Source: Halobacteriovoraceae bacterium
Lineage (GTDB): Bacteria; Bdellovibrionota; Bacteriovoracia; Bacteriovoracales; Bacteriovoracaceae
Length of the DNA stretch: 64,000 bases
Direction: 5' to 3'
NCBI GenBank assembly: GCA_020635115.1
Contig: JACKAK010000003.1
Span: 310,001-374,000 of the forward strand
The notes below the pieces were generated by a model. It saw nothing but the letters and a program-made list of their open reading frames with translations. It had not been told where the DNA came from and did not search any database. Positions 16,835 to 25,603 of this stretch are shown piece by piece. Positions within the stretch are counted from its first letter, which is position 1; each line of letters starts with the position of its first letter. The position numbers were made by a program, and so were the translations under genes.

Positions 16835-17674
16835 CTATGCTTTATTATACTTGATAACTTCAACAGGGCAAGCTTCTGCTGCTTCTTGAATTTTTAATCC
16901 ATTGTCTAGTGGTGCATCTGGTCGAATAACACATGTGTCTGACTTTACTTCAAATACTTCGGGATAAATTCCTTCACAGGCATCACATACAATACATCCC
17001 TCATTTATCCAAACTTTGGAGACAAGAAAGTTTTCTACCGTGGTCTGTCCATCTCCGCCTGCTGAAGAAAAATCTCCTGCAAATTCAGGATTGGAGGCAA
17101 TCTTAAGGGCCTTATTAGAGGTTGCAAAATTCTCAGCAATGAAAGATCTTTTTGGAATTTCAAAGTAGGGCCTACTAGATTTTATTTCGTTTTGTGCATT
17201 AAAGGATTCTGCAGTTTCCCTGGCCTTTGCTAAATTTTCTCTAAATTTTGGCCATGGCATCTCAAACTGATGCGAAACGCCATTTTTCTTTGATCCAACT
17301 TCAATTACAACTCTGGCCTGTTCAATTCCATGTGCCTTCAGTAGTGTTTCCATACCAGGGCCCATGTTTAAGTCTTCAGCAAAAGTATTTGTTTTTCCTG
17401 GAAAAATCGAAGTCACTTCGACCTGTTGGGGTTTCCCAAACGGATTGTAAAGTTTTACCTTTATATAATCTATGCTGGCCGGCTCCTTAGCAGAGTTCCA
17501 TTTCAAAGCAAATGCCAATCCATTGGGACCTTTTTGAGATTTTAAAAACAAAAATTTTGGTTTTCCAAATAAAAACTCTATTGCTCCAATAGTTAAACTT
17601 AAACCGGCCATTGAAATAACTAATCCAATAGCAACAACGAGGGCAACACCCATGGCAATTGCAGATGTGTTCAC
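16835..17674 (-). CDS. Membrane-anchored protein with a C-terminal 4Fe-4S-type ferredoxin domain
   Basis: This 279-residue protein has one N-terminal membrane segment (about residues 8-36), a soluble middle of unknown fold (40-200), and a C-terminal ferredoxin domain (about 220-279). The domain has GCIVCDACEGIYPEVF and a distal ACPVEVI cysteine, giving ligands for one cluster. The layout suggests single-electron transfer at the inner membrane. Start GTG 17674 has AAGGAG eight bases upstream. I see no known partner beside it; the neighbours are the response regulator and plsC. Confidence 0.72.
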   Translation of the reverse strand: MNTSAIAMGVALVVAIGLVISMAGLSLTIGAIEFLFGKPKFLFLKSQKGPNGLAFALKWNSAKEPASIDYIKVKLYNPFGKPQQVEVTSIFPGKTNTFAEDLNMGPGMETLLKAHGIEQARVVIEVGSKKNGVSHQFEMPWPKFRENLAKARETAESFNAQNEIKSSRPYFEIPKRSFIAENFATSNKALKIASNPEFAGDFSSAGGDGQTTVENFLVSKVWINEGCIVCDACEGIYPEVFEVKSDTCVIRPDAPLDNGLKIQEAAEACPVEVIKYNKA

Positions 17675-17805
17675 TTGGGTCTCCTTCTAAAGATTTGACT
17701 TTCCATTATTTTCAGGAATTATAAGACCTTTTAGAGGATTTTGCCAGCGGAATTGCTGACAACATAGGTCTTTTTTAAAAGTCCTATAAAATTGGGAATG
17801 TCAAA

Positions 17806-18597
17806 ATGCACAATAGGGCCAGTAAATTTATCACTTTGATTTGGGGTTACCCCATGGTTATACTATCTACTTTTTTAGTCTATATACCTGGTTTAATTCT
17901 TTATCCTTTTTCTAAGCATATTCGAAAAATTGGAATCTTCTATATATGGAAACTTATGTCCTTTTTGTATCTGAGAGTTTTTCTTTTGTCGAAGATTACA
18001 AAAATCAACAATCTCAATAATAAAAAATTACCAGAGGGCGGAATATTGTTTATTGCAAATCACAATAGTTTTGCTGATGTTCCGTTGATTGCCTCTTGTT
18101 TTAGAATCTCTCCGCTAATGAAAAAAGAAGTTTTAAAAATACCAGGAATTTCATTATTGGCCAAATATGCTCAGGCCATTACTGTGGGAAGAAATGATAG
18201 TTCTAGTCGTGCAACGGCGCTTAAAGAATGTGTTAAACGATTGAAAAATTCTGAGGCCATACAATATTACCCAGAGGGAACAAGATCTAAGTCAGGTTCT
18301 CCGAAAAATTTTGAAGATATTCATAGAAAATTAATTGATATGGCCTTTGAACTTAAAGTTCACGTTGTTCCCCTTTCCCTCTATGGTACTCAAAATGTAT
18401 GTACGCCAAAATATGAACTCAATTCATTTAATAAAATAGGTATTGAAATTGGAGCTGCGATCAATCCAAGAGACTATTCCAACAAAGATAAATTTGTAAA
18501 GGACTGTTGGGAACAAGTTCTTATTGGATACGAAAACATAAAGGCCCATGTTGAGGGTAATACACAGAAGAGTAAAAATTTTAACTTGGCCTTATAA
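17806..18597 (+). CDS. Lysophospholipid acyltransferase (PlsC family)
   Basis: This 263-residue protein has the acyltransferase motifs HNSFAD (H86, D91) and PEGTRS (157-160). Two N-terminal hydrophobic stretches (about 12-35 and 43-63) would anchor it to the membrane. It most likely acylates 1-acylglycerol-3-phosphate to phosphatidate, though other acceptors are possible for this superfamily. The SD is weak (GGGA about nine bases before the ATG). Its TAA overlaps the convergent neighbour's stop within CTTATAA. Confidence 0.87.
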   Translation: MHNRASKFITLIWGYPMVILSTFLVYIPGLILYPFSKHIRKIGIFYIWKLMSFLYLRVFLLSKITKINNLNNKKLPEGGILFIANHNSFADVPLIASCFRISPLMKKEVLKIPGISLLAKYAQAITVGRNDSSSRATALKECVKRLKNSEAIQYYPEGTRSKSGSPKNFEDIHRKLIDMAFELKVHVVPLSLYGTQNVCTPKYELNSFNKIGIEIGAAINPRDYSNKDKFVKDCWEQVLIGYENIKAHVEGNTQKSKNFNLAL

Positions 18598-19401
18598 TGC
18601 TTTTTCTCTTAGAGATTCTTCAGATATTTTTGCAGCAAAATTCAGGGCATCTTCAGAGGATAGCTTTAGTCCGTTTTCATCAACAGCAAAGCGGTAAGCC
18701 TTTTTAAAATTTTCGGCCGATTTTGGCCCATATTTTAAAATCTTCTGAGAAACATTTAAAGCTTGAGCATTTGAGAGTTTTGGCCCTTTTTCAGTTAGAA
18801 ATTCTTGAAATCGTTCAAAACTTTCAGTAAGTTGCTCATCATGAATAGCTGAAGACTTTACAATGTCTTGAGCGATCATTGAACATTGAGACTTACTAAG
18901 TTTGGCCTCAAAAATGCAATATTTAGTAATTTCGGAAAAATCTCTTTTTACAACTTTAGGATTTCCCTCAAAGTTAATGCTTAAGTCTCTGGCCAGTTGA
19001 ATAGAATTAAAAATATTAAGATCTAAATATTTTGAAAGAAAGGCAAGCTTAAACACTTCAATAAATGCTTCTGTTTGATCATTGTTTCCCTGAACAAATT
19101 CAAGTCCAACTTTCACTGCACTTGCACTATCAAGTTGAGCACGTATGAGATTGTCAACGACAATGATAAATCTTTTTGCAGCTCCAGAACAACCTTTCGT
19201 AACTTGGTCTGAAATAGACATGAGCTCTTTTTTTTGAAGACCAAATTCTTTATGTTCTTGTAAATAAGAAAAGACAGCGACATATTCATTAGAAGCATCA
19301 CAATATTCATATTTTTTTTTGGTCGTTGTTTGTTCTTTCTCCACTGCGAAGGAGTTAAATGTAAAACTGTAAAAGATAAAGATAAGAGTTATATTCTTCA
19401 T
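18592..19401 (-). CDS. Exported protein of unknown function
   Basis: I do not recognise this 269-residue protein. It has a signal peptide (cleavage likely after NSFA near residue 19) and an all-helical predicted body. Four cysteines (near residues 34, 70, 167 and 174) could form disulfides. The C-terminal half has repeated ALN/AxKI helical units (SNAQALNVSQKILKYGP and SSEDALNFAAKISEES) that look like a degenerate repeat. GAGGAG sits upstream of the ATG. It is 10 bases downstream of another exported orphan on the same strand. Confidence 0.68.
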   Translation of the reverse strand: MKNITLIFIFYSFTFNSFAVEKEQTTTKKKYEYCDASNEYVAVFSYLQEHKEFGLQKKELMSISDQVTKGCSGAAKRFIIVVDNLIRAQLDSASAVKVGLEFVQGNNDQTEAFIEVFKLAFLSKYLDLNIFNSIQLARDLSINFEGNPKVVKRDFSEITKYCIFEAKLSKSQCSMIAQDIVKSSAIHDEQLTESFERFQEFLTEKGPKLSNAQALNVSQKILKYGPKSAENFKKAYRFAVDENGLKLSSEDALNFAAKISEESLREKAL

Positions 19402-19411
19402 TTAAACTCCT

Positions 19412-19990
19412 CTATTTTGCTTTAAAATATAGTCCATCTTCAACAAACCATGTTCTAAATTTAATTTCGTAATCAGTTAATGTTTCATCGGGTACAGCTG
19501 AGATATCTATCGATTTAGATTCGAAATCCTCTTGATTAAGAATGAGTTCGAAAGTCTCAATTTGGTCACCTTTCAATTTGTTTGCATCAGTAAAATCAAG
19601 TCTAAATTTCGTACTGGCCTTTCTTGTGAAATATTCTCTTTTAACACAATCTTTCACTGTTTCCCAAAAACCAGGAATCATTCTGTCGTAACAAACAACT
19701 CTGCCATCAGGCCCTGTTGCATGACAGACTCGCTCGTATCTGGGAGGTATCCAGATTCTTCTTTCTTCCCATTGTGTACACTCTAGTCTTCTAAATTTAT
19801 AGAAAAAACCCATATCAATTTTCTTAGGTGAATTAACATCTCTTACTAGTGTAATTCTTTCAAATACACCTTCGCCTTCTTCTTGTTTAACATTCTCTAA
19901 TAAGTATTTTCTTTTATCTAGATGAATTTCTCTATCGTTCGCAAAAGAAACAAGTGGCATTAGTAGAATCATAATCCATACATTCTTCAT
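19412..19990 (-). CDS. Exported protein of unknown function, Cys- and Trp-rich centre
   Basis: This 192-residue protein has a signal peptide (MILLMPLVSFA) and a mainly beta-rich mature part. The centre holds four Cys (in LECTQWEE, ERVCHAT, VVCYDR, KDCVKR) with several Trp and Arg residues. I cannot assign a family. AAGGAAG precedes the ATG. Its start is only 33 bases from the start of mtgA on the other strand, so the two promoters must overlap each other or the coding ends. Confidence 0.68.
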   Translation of the reverse strand: MKNVWIMILLMPLVSFANDREIHLDKRKYLLENVKQEEGEGVFERITLVRDVNSPKKIDMGFFYKFRRLECTQWEERRIWIPPRYERVCHATGPDGRVVCYDRMIPGFWETVKDCVKREYFTRKASTKFRLDFTDANKLKGDQIETFELILNQEDFESKSIDISAVPDETLTDYEIKFRTWFVEDGLYFKAK

Positions 19991-20023
19991 TAACTCTTCC
20001 TTGATAAGTTTCTCTTCTCAAGT

Positions 20024-20911
20024 ATGACAGACAAATTCCGAAAAGTAAGTATGAAATTATTCCGATCATTAAGCTCTGGTATAATTATAGAGAAGCTTAA
20101 AAAGTATTTTCAATCATTTAAGGAAATTATATTTTCCCCATTTAGATTAATCAAATCTATCATTTTTGTTCTTGGTTCAATCACATTGGCCCTTTTAGTA
20201 CTTTTTGGACTTGTTAGCTATTTATTTTTTACAAGTTTACCAGATGCAAGGGAATATAATTTTAATTCTCTTAAAAAAGAAGTTATTAAGAATAATCTAT
20301 CAAAAAGTAATTCAAAATACAGATGGATATCTCTTGATAAAATAAATCGGGATTTAATATATGCAATTGTTTTTAGTGAAGATACAACATTTTTTGAACA
20401 CCAGGGGATTAATTATCAAGCAATTATAGATTCTTTTGCAAAAAACTTAAAAGATGGGGCCTACACTCGTGGGGCCAGTACTATTAGTCAGCAAGTTGCT
20501 AAAAATATTTTTTTAACGCAAGAAAAAACTATTAATCGAAAGTTAAAAGAGATATTTATTACCAAAGATTTAGAAAAGAATTTAACGAAAAACCAAATTT
20601 TAGAGTTGTATTTAAACCTTGCTGAATTTGGTCCTGAAATTTATGGTGTGTATAGTGCAGGACGTGTTTATTTTGATAAAAACCCAAGTCAAATTAATGC
20701 AGTTGAAGGGGCCTTCTTAGCGATTTTTCTACCTTCACCTAAAAAATTTTACTACTCAATTGTACAAAATAAATTCATCACAAAAAAACAAATCCGAAAA
20801 ATTCAAAACGTCATAAAAACCTTTCGCTATAAGGAAATGATTGGGCCTGATAAATATAAAGAATATATGAGTTTGAAAGGAATTGACCGCTATCTTTCAG
20901 CTAATCAATAA
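20024..20911 (+). CDS. mtgA: Monofunctional peptidoglycan glycosyltransferase (GT51)
   Basis: This 295-residue protein has one N-terminal membrane segment (about 44-70) and a GT51 domain. The domain shows SEDTTFFEHQGIN (catalytic Glu), RGASTISQQVAKN, KLKEIFI and ELYLNLAEFGPEIYG. It polymerises lipid II into glycan strands in the periplasm, and no transpeptidase domain follows. MtgA is usually about 240 residues; the extra length is at the N-terminus, and ATG 20051 is a possible shorter start because neither site has a good SD. The 3' end overlaps its convergent neighbour by 11 bases. Confidence 0.88.
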   Translation: MTDKFRKVSMKLFRSLSSGIIIEKLKKYFQSFKEIIFSPFRLIKSIIFVLGSITLALLVLFGLVSYLFFTSLPDAREYNFNSLKKEVIKNNLSKSNSKYRWISLDKINRDLIYAIVFSEDTTFFEHQGINYQAIIDSFAKNLKDGAYTRGASTISQQVAKNIFLTQEKTINRKLKEIFITKDLEKNLTKNQILELYLNLAEFGPEIYGVYSAGRVYFDKNPSQINAVEGAFLAIFLPSPKKFYYSIVQNKFITKKQIRKIQNVIKTFRYKEMIGPDKYKEYMSLKGIDRYLSANQ

Positions 20912-22157
20912 CTTTTCTCTTGGTTGTGTTATCAATATTTTTTTTACTTTCTTTTGCTTTTTTAAGGTAGTAATCAATCATTTCATCTTTAGATTTAAAA
21001 TCTGTATCGGTCATAATTTCATCTCGTTTTACTTTCTCAATTTCTTCTTCGAGTTCTTTTTGACTCATTCGTTTTACTTTTTCCATGGGCGTTTCTTTTG
21101 TTTCATCATATGAAAAATCACTGCCATAGCGATTGATACCAAATTCAACAAGTTTTGCTAATTGTAACTGGTTTCCATATCCTCTTCTTAGGTAATTTAT
21201 AATTTCTTTAAAGTATCGAACGTCATCAAGTTTATGAGACCAACTCGCCAAGAGTAAAGTCATACCTCTTTGACCAATTTGATCTTTGTATTTAATTGTC
21301 TTAAATTGTGAATAATATTCTATAGAGTCATCTTCGTTTGAAATCTTTAATTTCAAGGATTGTAAAAATCTATCTCTAAAATATATAGAGTGATTATTGT
21401 ATTTACGAGTTTTTATTTCAATAGGATAAACGGTTTGATTATCCTTAATATAGACTAACTCAATGATATTGTTTTCAGTTGATCTAGTACTTTTAACATG
21501 ACCTAACTGCATTTCGTGCCCATAAGTTATTTGTTCAACATCAGATTTTAAAAGTTGATTTCTAAAATATAGTACATACAAATTATAAACAAGATCATCT
21601 AAAGTATACTTATTTTTTTCAACTTCACTTGTGGGGAGTTTAAGGTCTTTTGAAAAAATATCAATCCAAAGCTGTTCTGAATTTATTTTTTCGAGATTTG
21701 TTCGAAAAATGGGAATTTCAAAAAGCGGTTGTAGGTTTACAGAAAAAGGCAAAGATTGTGGAGGGAGAAAACTAATTGAAAAATCAACTTTTTTATCAAA
21801 TCCATAAAATTCTAACGTAAGGATTGTGAACTTCTTTTCATTTATATAACTTAAATTTGGTAGTAATTTATAGTAGGGATGCTCTATTGGTATATCGAAT
21901 TGGAAATTTCCGATATGCAAATTGGCCCAAAATTTTTCTGGCTCTCCATATGTACGATCATCATGTAAAACTTGTAGTTTTGAAGTTTCAAGTGGAGTGT
22001 GTTTATCAATATCTATTTTATATAAATTTCTAAACTCTCCGGTTACTAATATAGAGTTATAAGTTTTTTGAGGCAAATACTTCAATATTGAGTAAATCGA
22101 ATACACGACTATTAAACTCAAGCTCCAAATCAAAAATCGCTTACTTTTATTTCCCAT
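20901..22157 (-). CDS. Signal-anchored protein of unknown function
   Basis: I do not recognise this protein of about 418 residues. An N-terminal membrane anchor (KRFLIWSLSLIVVYSIYSIL) is followed by a mixed alpha/beta body. A highly charged C-terminal helix (about the last 60 residues, Glu/Lys-rich) ends it. The start is uncertain: ATG 22157 puts the anchor at the N-terminus, and a 7-bp hairpin (22159-22176) abuts it. ATG 22205 would add 16 residues. Neither has a strong SD. It is divergent from the lipoprotein gene at 22256. Confidence 0.62.
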   Translation of the reverse strand: MGNKSKRFLIWSLSLIVVYSIYSILKYLPQKTYNSILVTGEFRNLYKIDIDKHTPLETSKLQVLHDDRTYGEPEKFWANLHIGNFQFDIPIEHPYYKLLPNLSYINEKKFTILTLEFYGFDKKVDFSISFLPPQSLPFSVNLQPLFEIPIFRTNLEKINSEQLWIDIFSKDLKLPTSEVEKNKYTLDDLVYNLYVLYFRNQLLKSDVEQITYGHEMQLGHVKSTRSTENNIIELVYIKDNQTVYPIEIKTRKYNNHSIYFRDRFLQSLKLKISNEDDSIEYYSQFKTIKYKDQIGQRGMTLLLASWSHKLDDVRYFKEIINYLRRGYGNQLQLAKLVEFGINRYGSDFSYDETKETPMEKVKRMSQKELEEEIEKVKRDEIMTDTDFKSKDEMIDYYLKKAKESKKNIDNTTKRKVID

Positions 22158-22255
22158 ATATCCATTGTAATGGATAATTTTTCCAGTGCAAAATATTCTA
22201 CTCATTTTCTTATACTGTTAATAATAAATGGCGATAATTAATTCAAGAGGTGTCT

Positions 22256-22960
22256 ATGAAACAAATCTTTATAATATTTCTCATTTTTATCGTCTCTTGC
22301 GAGGCCCCAAGACAAAGAAGAACTAACTATAGTCCAACAACAAACTCACTTTCTGGAACAGTATATGATCCAAATCGAACGAACACTAATAATGGAAATA
22401 CGACTTCCACAACAACAGTAGATAATACTACAACTAGTGATACATCAACTGGCCAAACGAATACTGAAATTTCACATTGCAATTTTGCAGATTCAGCGTC
22501 TGGTAGTTTCATATATAATTCTGGCCAGTTCGGGCCATATAATATTTGCCAATCAAGCACAGATCCGGCAACAATTTATTTACAATTCAAAAATCAATTT
22601 AATGCAAGAGTTGCTTTTGTTCCCCTTAGAGCGACAAGCTCTGATTCAATGTTTTTAGGCGAGCCAATGTATGTTGATCATGTGAAAGGAGCGCCTAGCA
22701 TTAATAAAATAACAATCATGACTAGCTCGACACGAATTACCGGAAGAGAGAGTTACTCAATGAATGGACTTATGATGATGAGAGATGATCAACAATATTA
22801 TTATTCAAGTCCCTACCCAAATTATCGCTATTATCCTGTCTATGCGTATTTTTTATGTATGTGTTGGAAAGAAGGAAATACTCAAACTTGTCCTTACAGT
22901 GATTTGAGATATTGTTCTTCTTTTTCACAAGCAGGAACTTATGACTACATTACATTTTAA
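22256..22960 (+). CDS. Lipoprotein with a Thr/Asn-rich linker
   Basis: This 234-residue protein has a lipoprotein signal (FIVSC, Cys near residue 15). A low-complexity Thr/Asn/Ser segment (about 25-70) is followed by a beta-rich domain with six or more cysteines, including CMCWK and CSSFSQ near the end, suggesting disulfides. The function is unknown. ATG 22256 has AAGAGG five bases upstream; the GTG at 22250 lies inside that SD and is unlikely. It ends 6 bases from its convergent neighbour. Confidence 0.68.
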   Translation: MKQIFIIFLIFIVSCEAPRQRRTNYSPTTNSLSGTVYDPNRTNTNNGNTTSTTTVDNTTTSDTSTGQTNTEISHCNFADSASGSFIYNSGQFGPYNICQSSTDPATIYLQFKNQFNARVAFVPLRATSSDSMFLGEPMYVDHVKGAPSINKITIMTSSTRITGRESYSMNGLMMMRDDQQYYYSSPYPNYRYYPVYAYFLCMCWKEGNTQTCPYSDLRYCSSFSQAGTYDYITF

Positions 22961-22966
22961 TAGTAA

Positions 22967-23857
22967 TTAATTTTCTACTCTTTCAGTGAGTTTCTCTCCT
23001 TTTCTAAAAATTGAAAGGACTGATTTTGAAGTTGTTGGAAATGAATAAATGGGTATTACAGTTTCTTCCTGCTGGGTTTCATTTATTTCATGGAGTAAAC
23101 AAATTGATATATAATAAAAACTTTGGGACCCGAATTGATGTGCCTTAATATACACATAATTGCTATCCATATCTAAATCTTCTCGCCTATAAATTTCATC
23201 AGGGGTTTCAAGTGTTATGCCCATATATTGCTCATACTGTCCATGCTCATGAAATGGGATATCATCTTCTCCCTGCACTTCTAAAATTTTAGCTAGAATA
23301 TCAGATTTTTTTCTCTCAAGAGACTCAAAGAAATCAGCATCTACTTTATCATCAGTGCCACTGGCCTCTTGCGGATCAACGAAATTATCAATTGGAATAA
23401 TTTCTCCAACTTGAAAATACTTTAATAATTTTTGTGATTGTGTAGTTGTTGTAAAGAGAACTTTACCTGGTCGTCCATCAATAAGGGTCGCAATTGAAAT
23501 AAAATAAACCTGATCATATGGCCCTATTTCATCAGTTTTATTCAAAATGAAAATAAATTGCTCTTCACCTAAATCATTTGTTATTTTTCTAAGTTCAGTT
23601 GGATTGTTTAGATTTTCGTTGAGATAATCTTCGGTTGACGCTAACTCCAAACACTCTTCATTTTCAAGACTAAGTTCTTCTCGTAATTGTTCTTCACTCT
23701 CACGATAAAAGTTTTCGATATTGAGATAAAAGAGATCTAAACAACCTTTTGAACAAAATCCTCTCGTATTTGAATCATCAAGAATATAAACGTCATCAAT
23801 TTCTTCGATTATTTTTTTACACTCTGAACATATATAAACGACTTCATTGAAGCACAT
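22967..23857 (-). CDS. Protein with an N-terminal zinc-binding (TRASH-like) motif
   Basis: This 296-residue acidic protein has no signal peptide. Two Cys pairs near the N-terminus (ICSECK near 9-14, FCSKGC near 34-39) fit a TRASH or similar zinc ribbon of the kind that binds metal in regulators. The rest is acidic and unrecognised, with a repeated layout: the segments around FIFILNKTDEIGPYDQVYFISIA and YVYIKAHQFGSQSFYYISICLL may be two related domains. It is 7 bases downstream of the outer-membrane barrel gene and probably co-transcribed with it. Confidence 0.6.
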   Translation of the reverse strand: MCFNEVVYICSECKKIIEEIDDVYILDDSNTRGFCSKGCLDLFYLNIENFYRESEEQLREELSLENEECLELASTEDYLNENLNNPTELRKITNDLGEEQFIFILNKTDEIGPYDQVYFISIATLIDGRPGKVLFTTTTQSQKLLKYFQVGEIIPIDNFVDPQEASGTDDKVDADFFESLERKKSDILAKILEVQGEDDIPFHEHGQYEQYMGITLETPDEIYRREDLDMDSNYVYIKAHQFGSQSFYYISICLLHEINETQQEETVIPIYSFPTTSKSVLSIFRKGEKLTERVEN

Positions 23858-23864
23858 ATTATTC

Positions 23865-24776
23865 CTATATTGAGATATTCAAACCAGTGGAAATTGTATT
23901 ACCATAAACAGCATCTAAATTCCATAGCCTAGCATTGCGCAAAGTATCACTTACGCTTACATTTGTAGTATTGAATTTGGCGCCTAATTCAAATTTGATA
24001 ATAGGTGAAATTCCAAGAGACAATAAAGTTTCAAGAACTCCGTAATTTAGTTTCTCCTTTAAGACCTTAGGCATTTTACTAGATTCCTTGTTATCAACTC
24101 GAATATTTGAAGCTTGAATCATTATTTGAATATCATTAGAAACTACCCAACCTAAAGCTGCTGATATTTTTTGAATATTTCCGATGTGGGTTTCGACCTC
24201 ATTTTCAGGAGTTCCTGTTAATGTAAGGCCATAGTTTACTCCAAAAGCAATTGAATAAAATCTTTTGATCGTTTCTATTCCAAGAGTTGTATCACTTCTA
24301 CTTGAGGCAAATGGATTATTGTTTTCATTTCGAGAAAAGGTAAACTGTCCAAAAATATCAAATTGAGCACTATCTTGTCCTCCACCCAAAGTGAACCAGT
24401 TCAAGTTCATTTTTACATAAGGATTTCCTTGGTAAAACGAACCATCTGCTGAAATGTCTTCACTACCTGTTTGGGCCATCCAATGTCCAAAATCGAGCGA
24501 GATTTTATAGGGTGTTTCAAAATGGCCACTAAAATTTAATTTCTTAGCTCTAAAGTTTACATCCCCTTTTGAATCAATTGCTTCAAAACTCGTATTTAAG
24601 ACAAACATACCACTAGGTGTATAATTTGCACTGGCAGTATTTGTATTTTCAGAATATTGTTTTGGTGCAAATTTTCGATTGTCACTTTTTCTTGAAGGCA
24701 TAGGGCCTGACGGTGAGTAGTCGACGAGAGCAAGGGCCGATTGAATAATTAAAGAAAAGAGAAGAATAAATTTCAT
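23865..24776 (-). CDS. Predicted outer-membrane beta-barrel protein
   Basis: This 303-residue protein has a signal peptide (LLFSLIIQSALA), a Ser/Pro/Asn-rich linker with two YTPSG/YSPSG repeats, and then alternating hydrophobic strands such as YKISLDFGHWMAQ, PYVKMNLNWFTLGGG and AQFDIFGQFTFS. It ends in a hydrophobic strand (STGLNISI). This is the pattern of outer-membrane porin-like barrels. The family is not identifiable by eye. AAGGA precedes the ATG and is flanked by a short AACA/TGTT pairing. Confidence 0.65.
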   Translation of the reverse strand: MKFILLFSLIIQSALALVDYSPSGPMPSRKSDNRKFAPKQYSENTNTASANYTPSGMFVLNTSFEAIDSKGDVNFRAKKLNFSGHFETPYKISLDFGHWMAQTGSEDISADGSFYQGNPYVKMNLNWFTLGGGQDSAQFDIFGQFTFSRNENNNPFASSRSDTTLGIETIKRFYSIAFGVNYGLTLTGTPENEVETHIGNIQKISAALGWVVSNDIQIMIQASNIRVDNKESSKMPKVLKEKLNYGVLETLLSLGISPIIKFELGAKFNTTNVSVSDTLRNARLWNLDAVYGNTISTGLNISI

Positions 24777-24909
24777 AAAACATCCTTGTTGGCCAGTTAG
24801 GAATCCATCCCTCTTATATTCTATGACATTTTAAAATTCTTCTCAATCAACTTTTTAAACCTATATAAAGTTAACAAATATTTACCTCTTTGAAATCAAT
24901 AAGTATCCT

Positions 24910-24923
24910 AAAGTACGTACTTT
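24910..24923. promoter_or_regulatory. 14-bp perfect palindrome in a divergent promoter region
   Basis: AAAGTACGTACTTT is a perfect dyad about 65 bases before the TTG-started gene and 134 bases before the barrel gene. Its place and symmetry fit a dimeric repressor or activator site. No regulator is adjacent. Confidence 0.4.
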
Positions 24924-24986
24924 GGAAAAAGCTACCCCCTTTAGGTCCCTTAGGTTTGTATTAAGATTGATCTGTAGGAGGTTGTT

Positions 24987-25304
24987 TTGCAAGACAATGT
25001 ACAAAAAACAATACAAAGAACAACGCTTAAATCTTTAATTGAGTTGGGTTCAAATGGTCATTTTCCACTTTTTATGACAGATTGGTTAAAAGAGTATTTC
25101 AATTCCGACCTCAATACTCCTGCAAGTAAAATTCAAAATAGAAAAATCAAGGAATTATTTCGTACATTAGAAAGATATGAAACTCTCGAGAGAAAAAGAA
25201 TTTTCATGCTGTCTCTAGAATGTGAAGACCGATTTCTCTTAATAAGAGAGTTTTTTAGTCAGGTTGAGGACTATATTCTAAACAAAAGTCCGGAATTGCA
25301 GTGA
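24987..25304 (+). CDS. Small protein of unknown function with a TTG start
   Basis: This 105-residue protein is predicted helical, charged and without a membrane segment; I do not recognise it. The start is TTG at 24987, decided by a strong GTAGGAGG five bases upstream. The only nearby ATG is out of frame. It is the first gene of a tight unit of four. Its TGA overlaps the GTG of the next gene, so translation is coupled. Confidence 0.7.
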   Translation: MQDNVQKTIQRTTLKSLIELGSNGHFPLFMTDWLKEYFNSDLNTPASKIQNRKIKELFRTLERYETLERKRIFMLSLECEDRFLLIREFFSQVEDYILNKSPELQ

Positions 25305-25603
25305 AACTGCTTTTTCCTCTATGTGTATTTTTAAGCTTTTCTCTTCAGGCCGAATATAGAGTTTACCAATATAGCGTAAAGCTTAGAACCTCACCGCCAA
25401 ATGATCCTATTAGCTATAAAAAAATTTCAACTCTAGACCCTGTTAGCTTTATTGCCTACAATGGAGGTAGGAGTTCAGTCAAAATTGATCTTTTGAGAAC
25501 TTGGATGTGCTTTGGAAATACTGGAAATAAAAAGAAAATTTGCCCTCCTCCTGCAAGCGAACTCATAAATGAACTTGCCTCTAAAACGCAGGATTTAAAA
25601 TGA
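25301..25603 (+). CDS. Small exported protein of unknown function
   Basis: This 100-residue protein has a signal peptide (FPLCVFLSFSLQA) and a beta-rich mature part with two cysteines near the end (MCFGN, KKICPP) that could pair. The start is GTG in the overlap GTGA with the previous gene. Its own stop overlaps the next start as ATGA. The coupling suggests it works with its neighbours, but a periplasmic protein coupled to cytoplasmic ones is unusual. Confidence 0.7.
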   Translation: MKLLFPLCVFLSFSLQAEYRVYQYSVKLRTSPPNDPISYKKISTLDPVSFIAYNGGRSSVKIDLLRTWMCFGNTGNKKKICPPPASELINELASKTQDLK

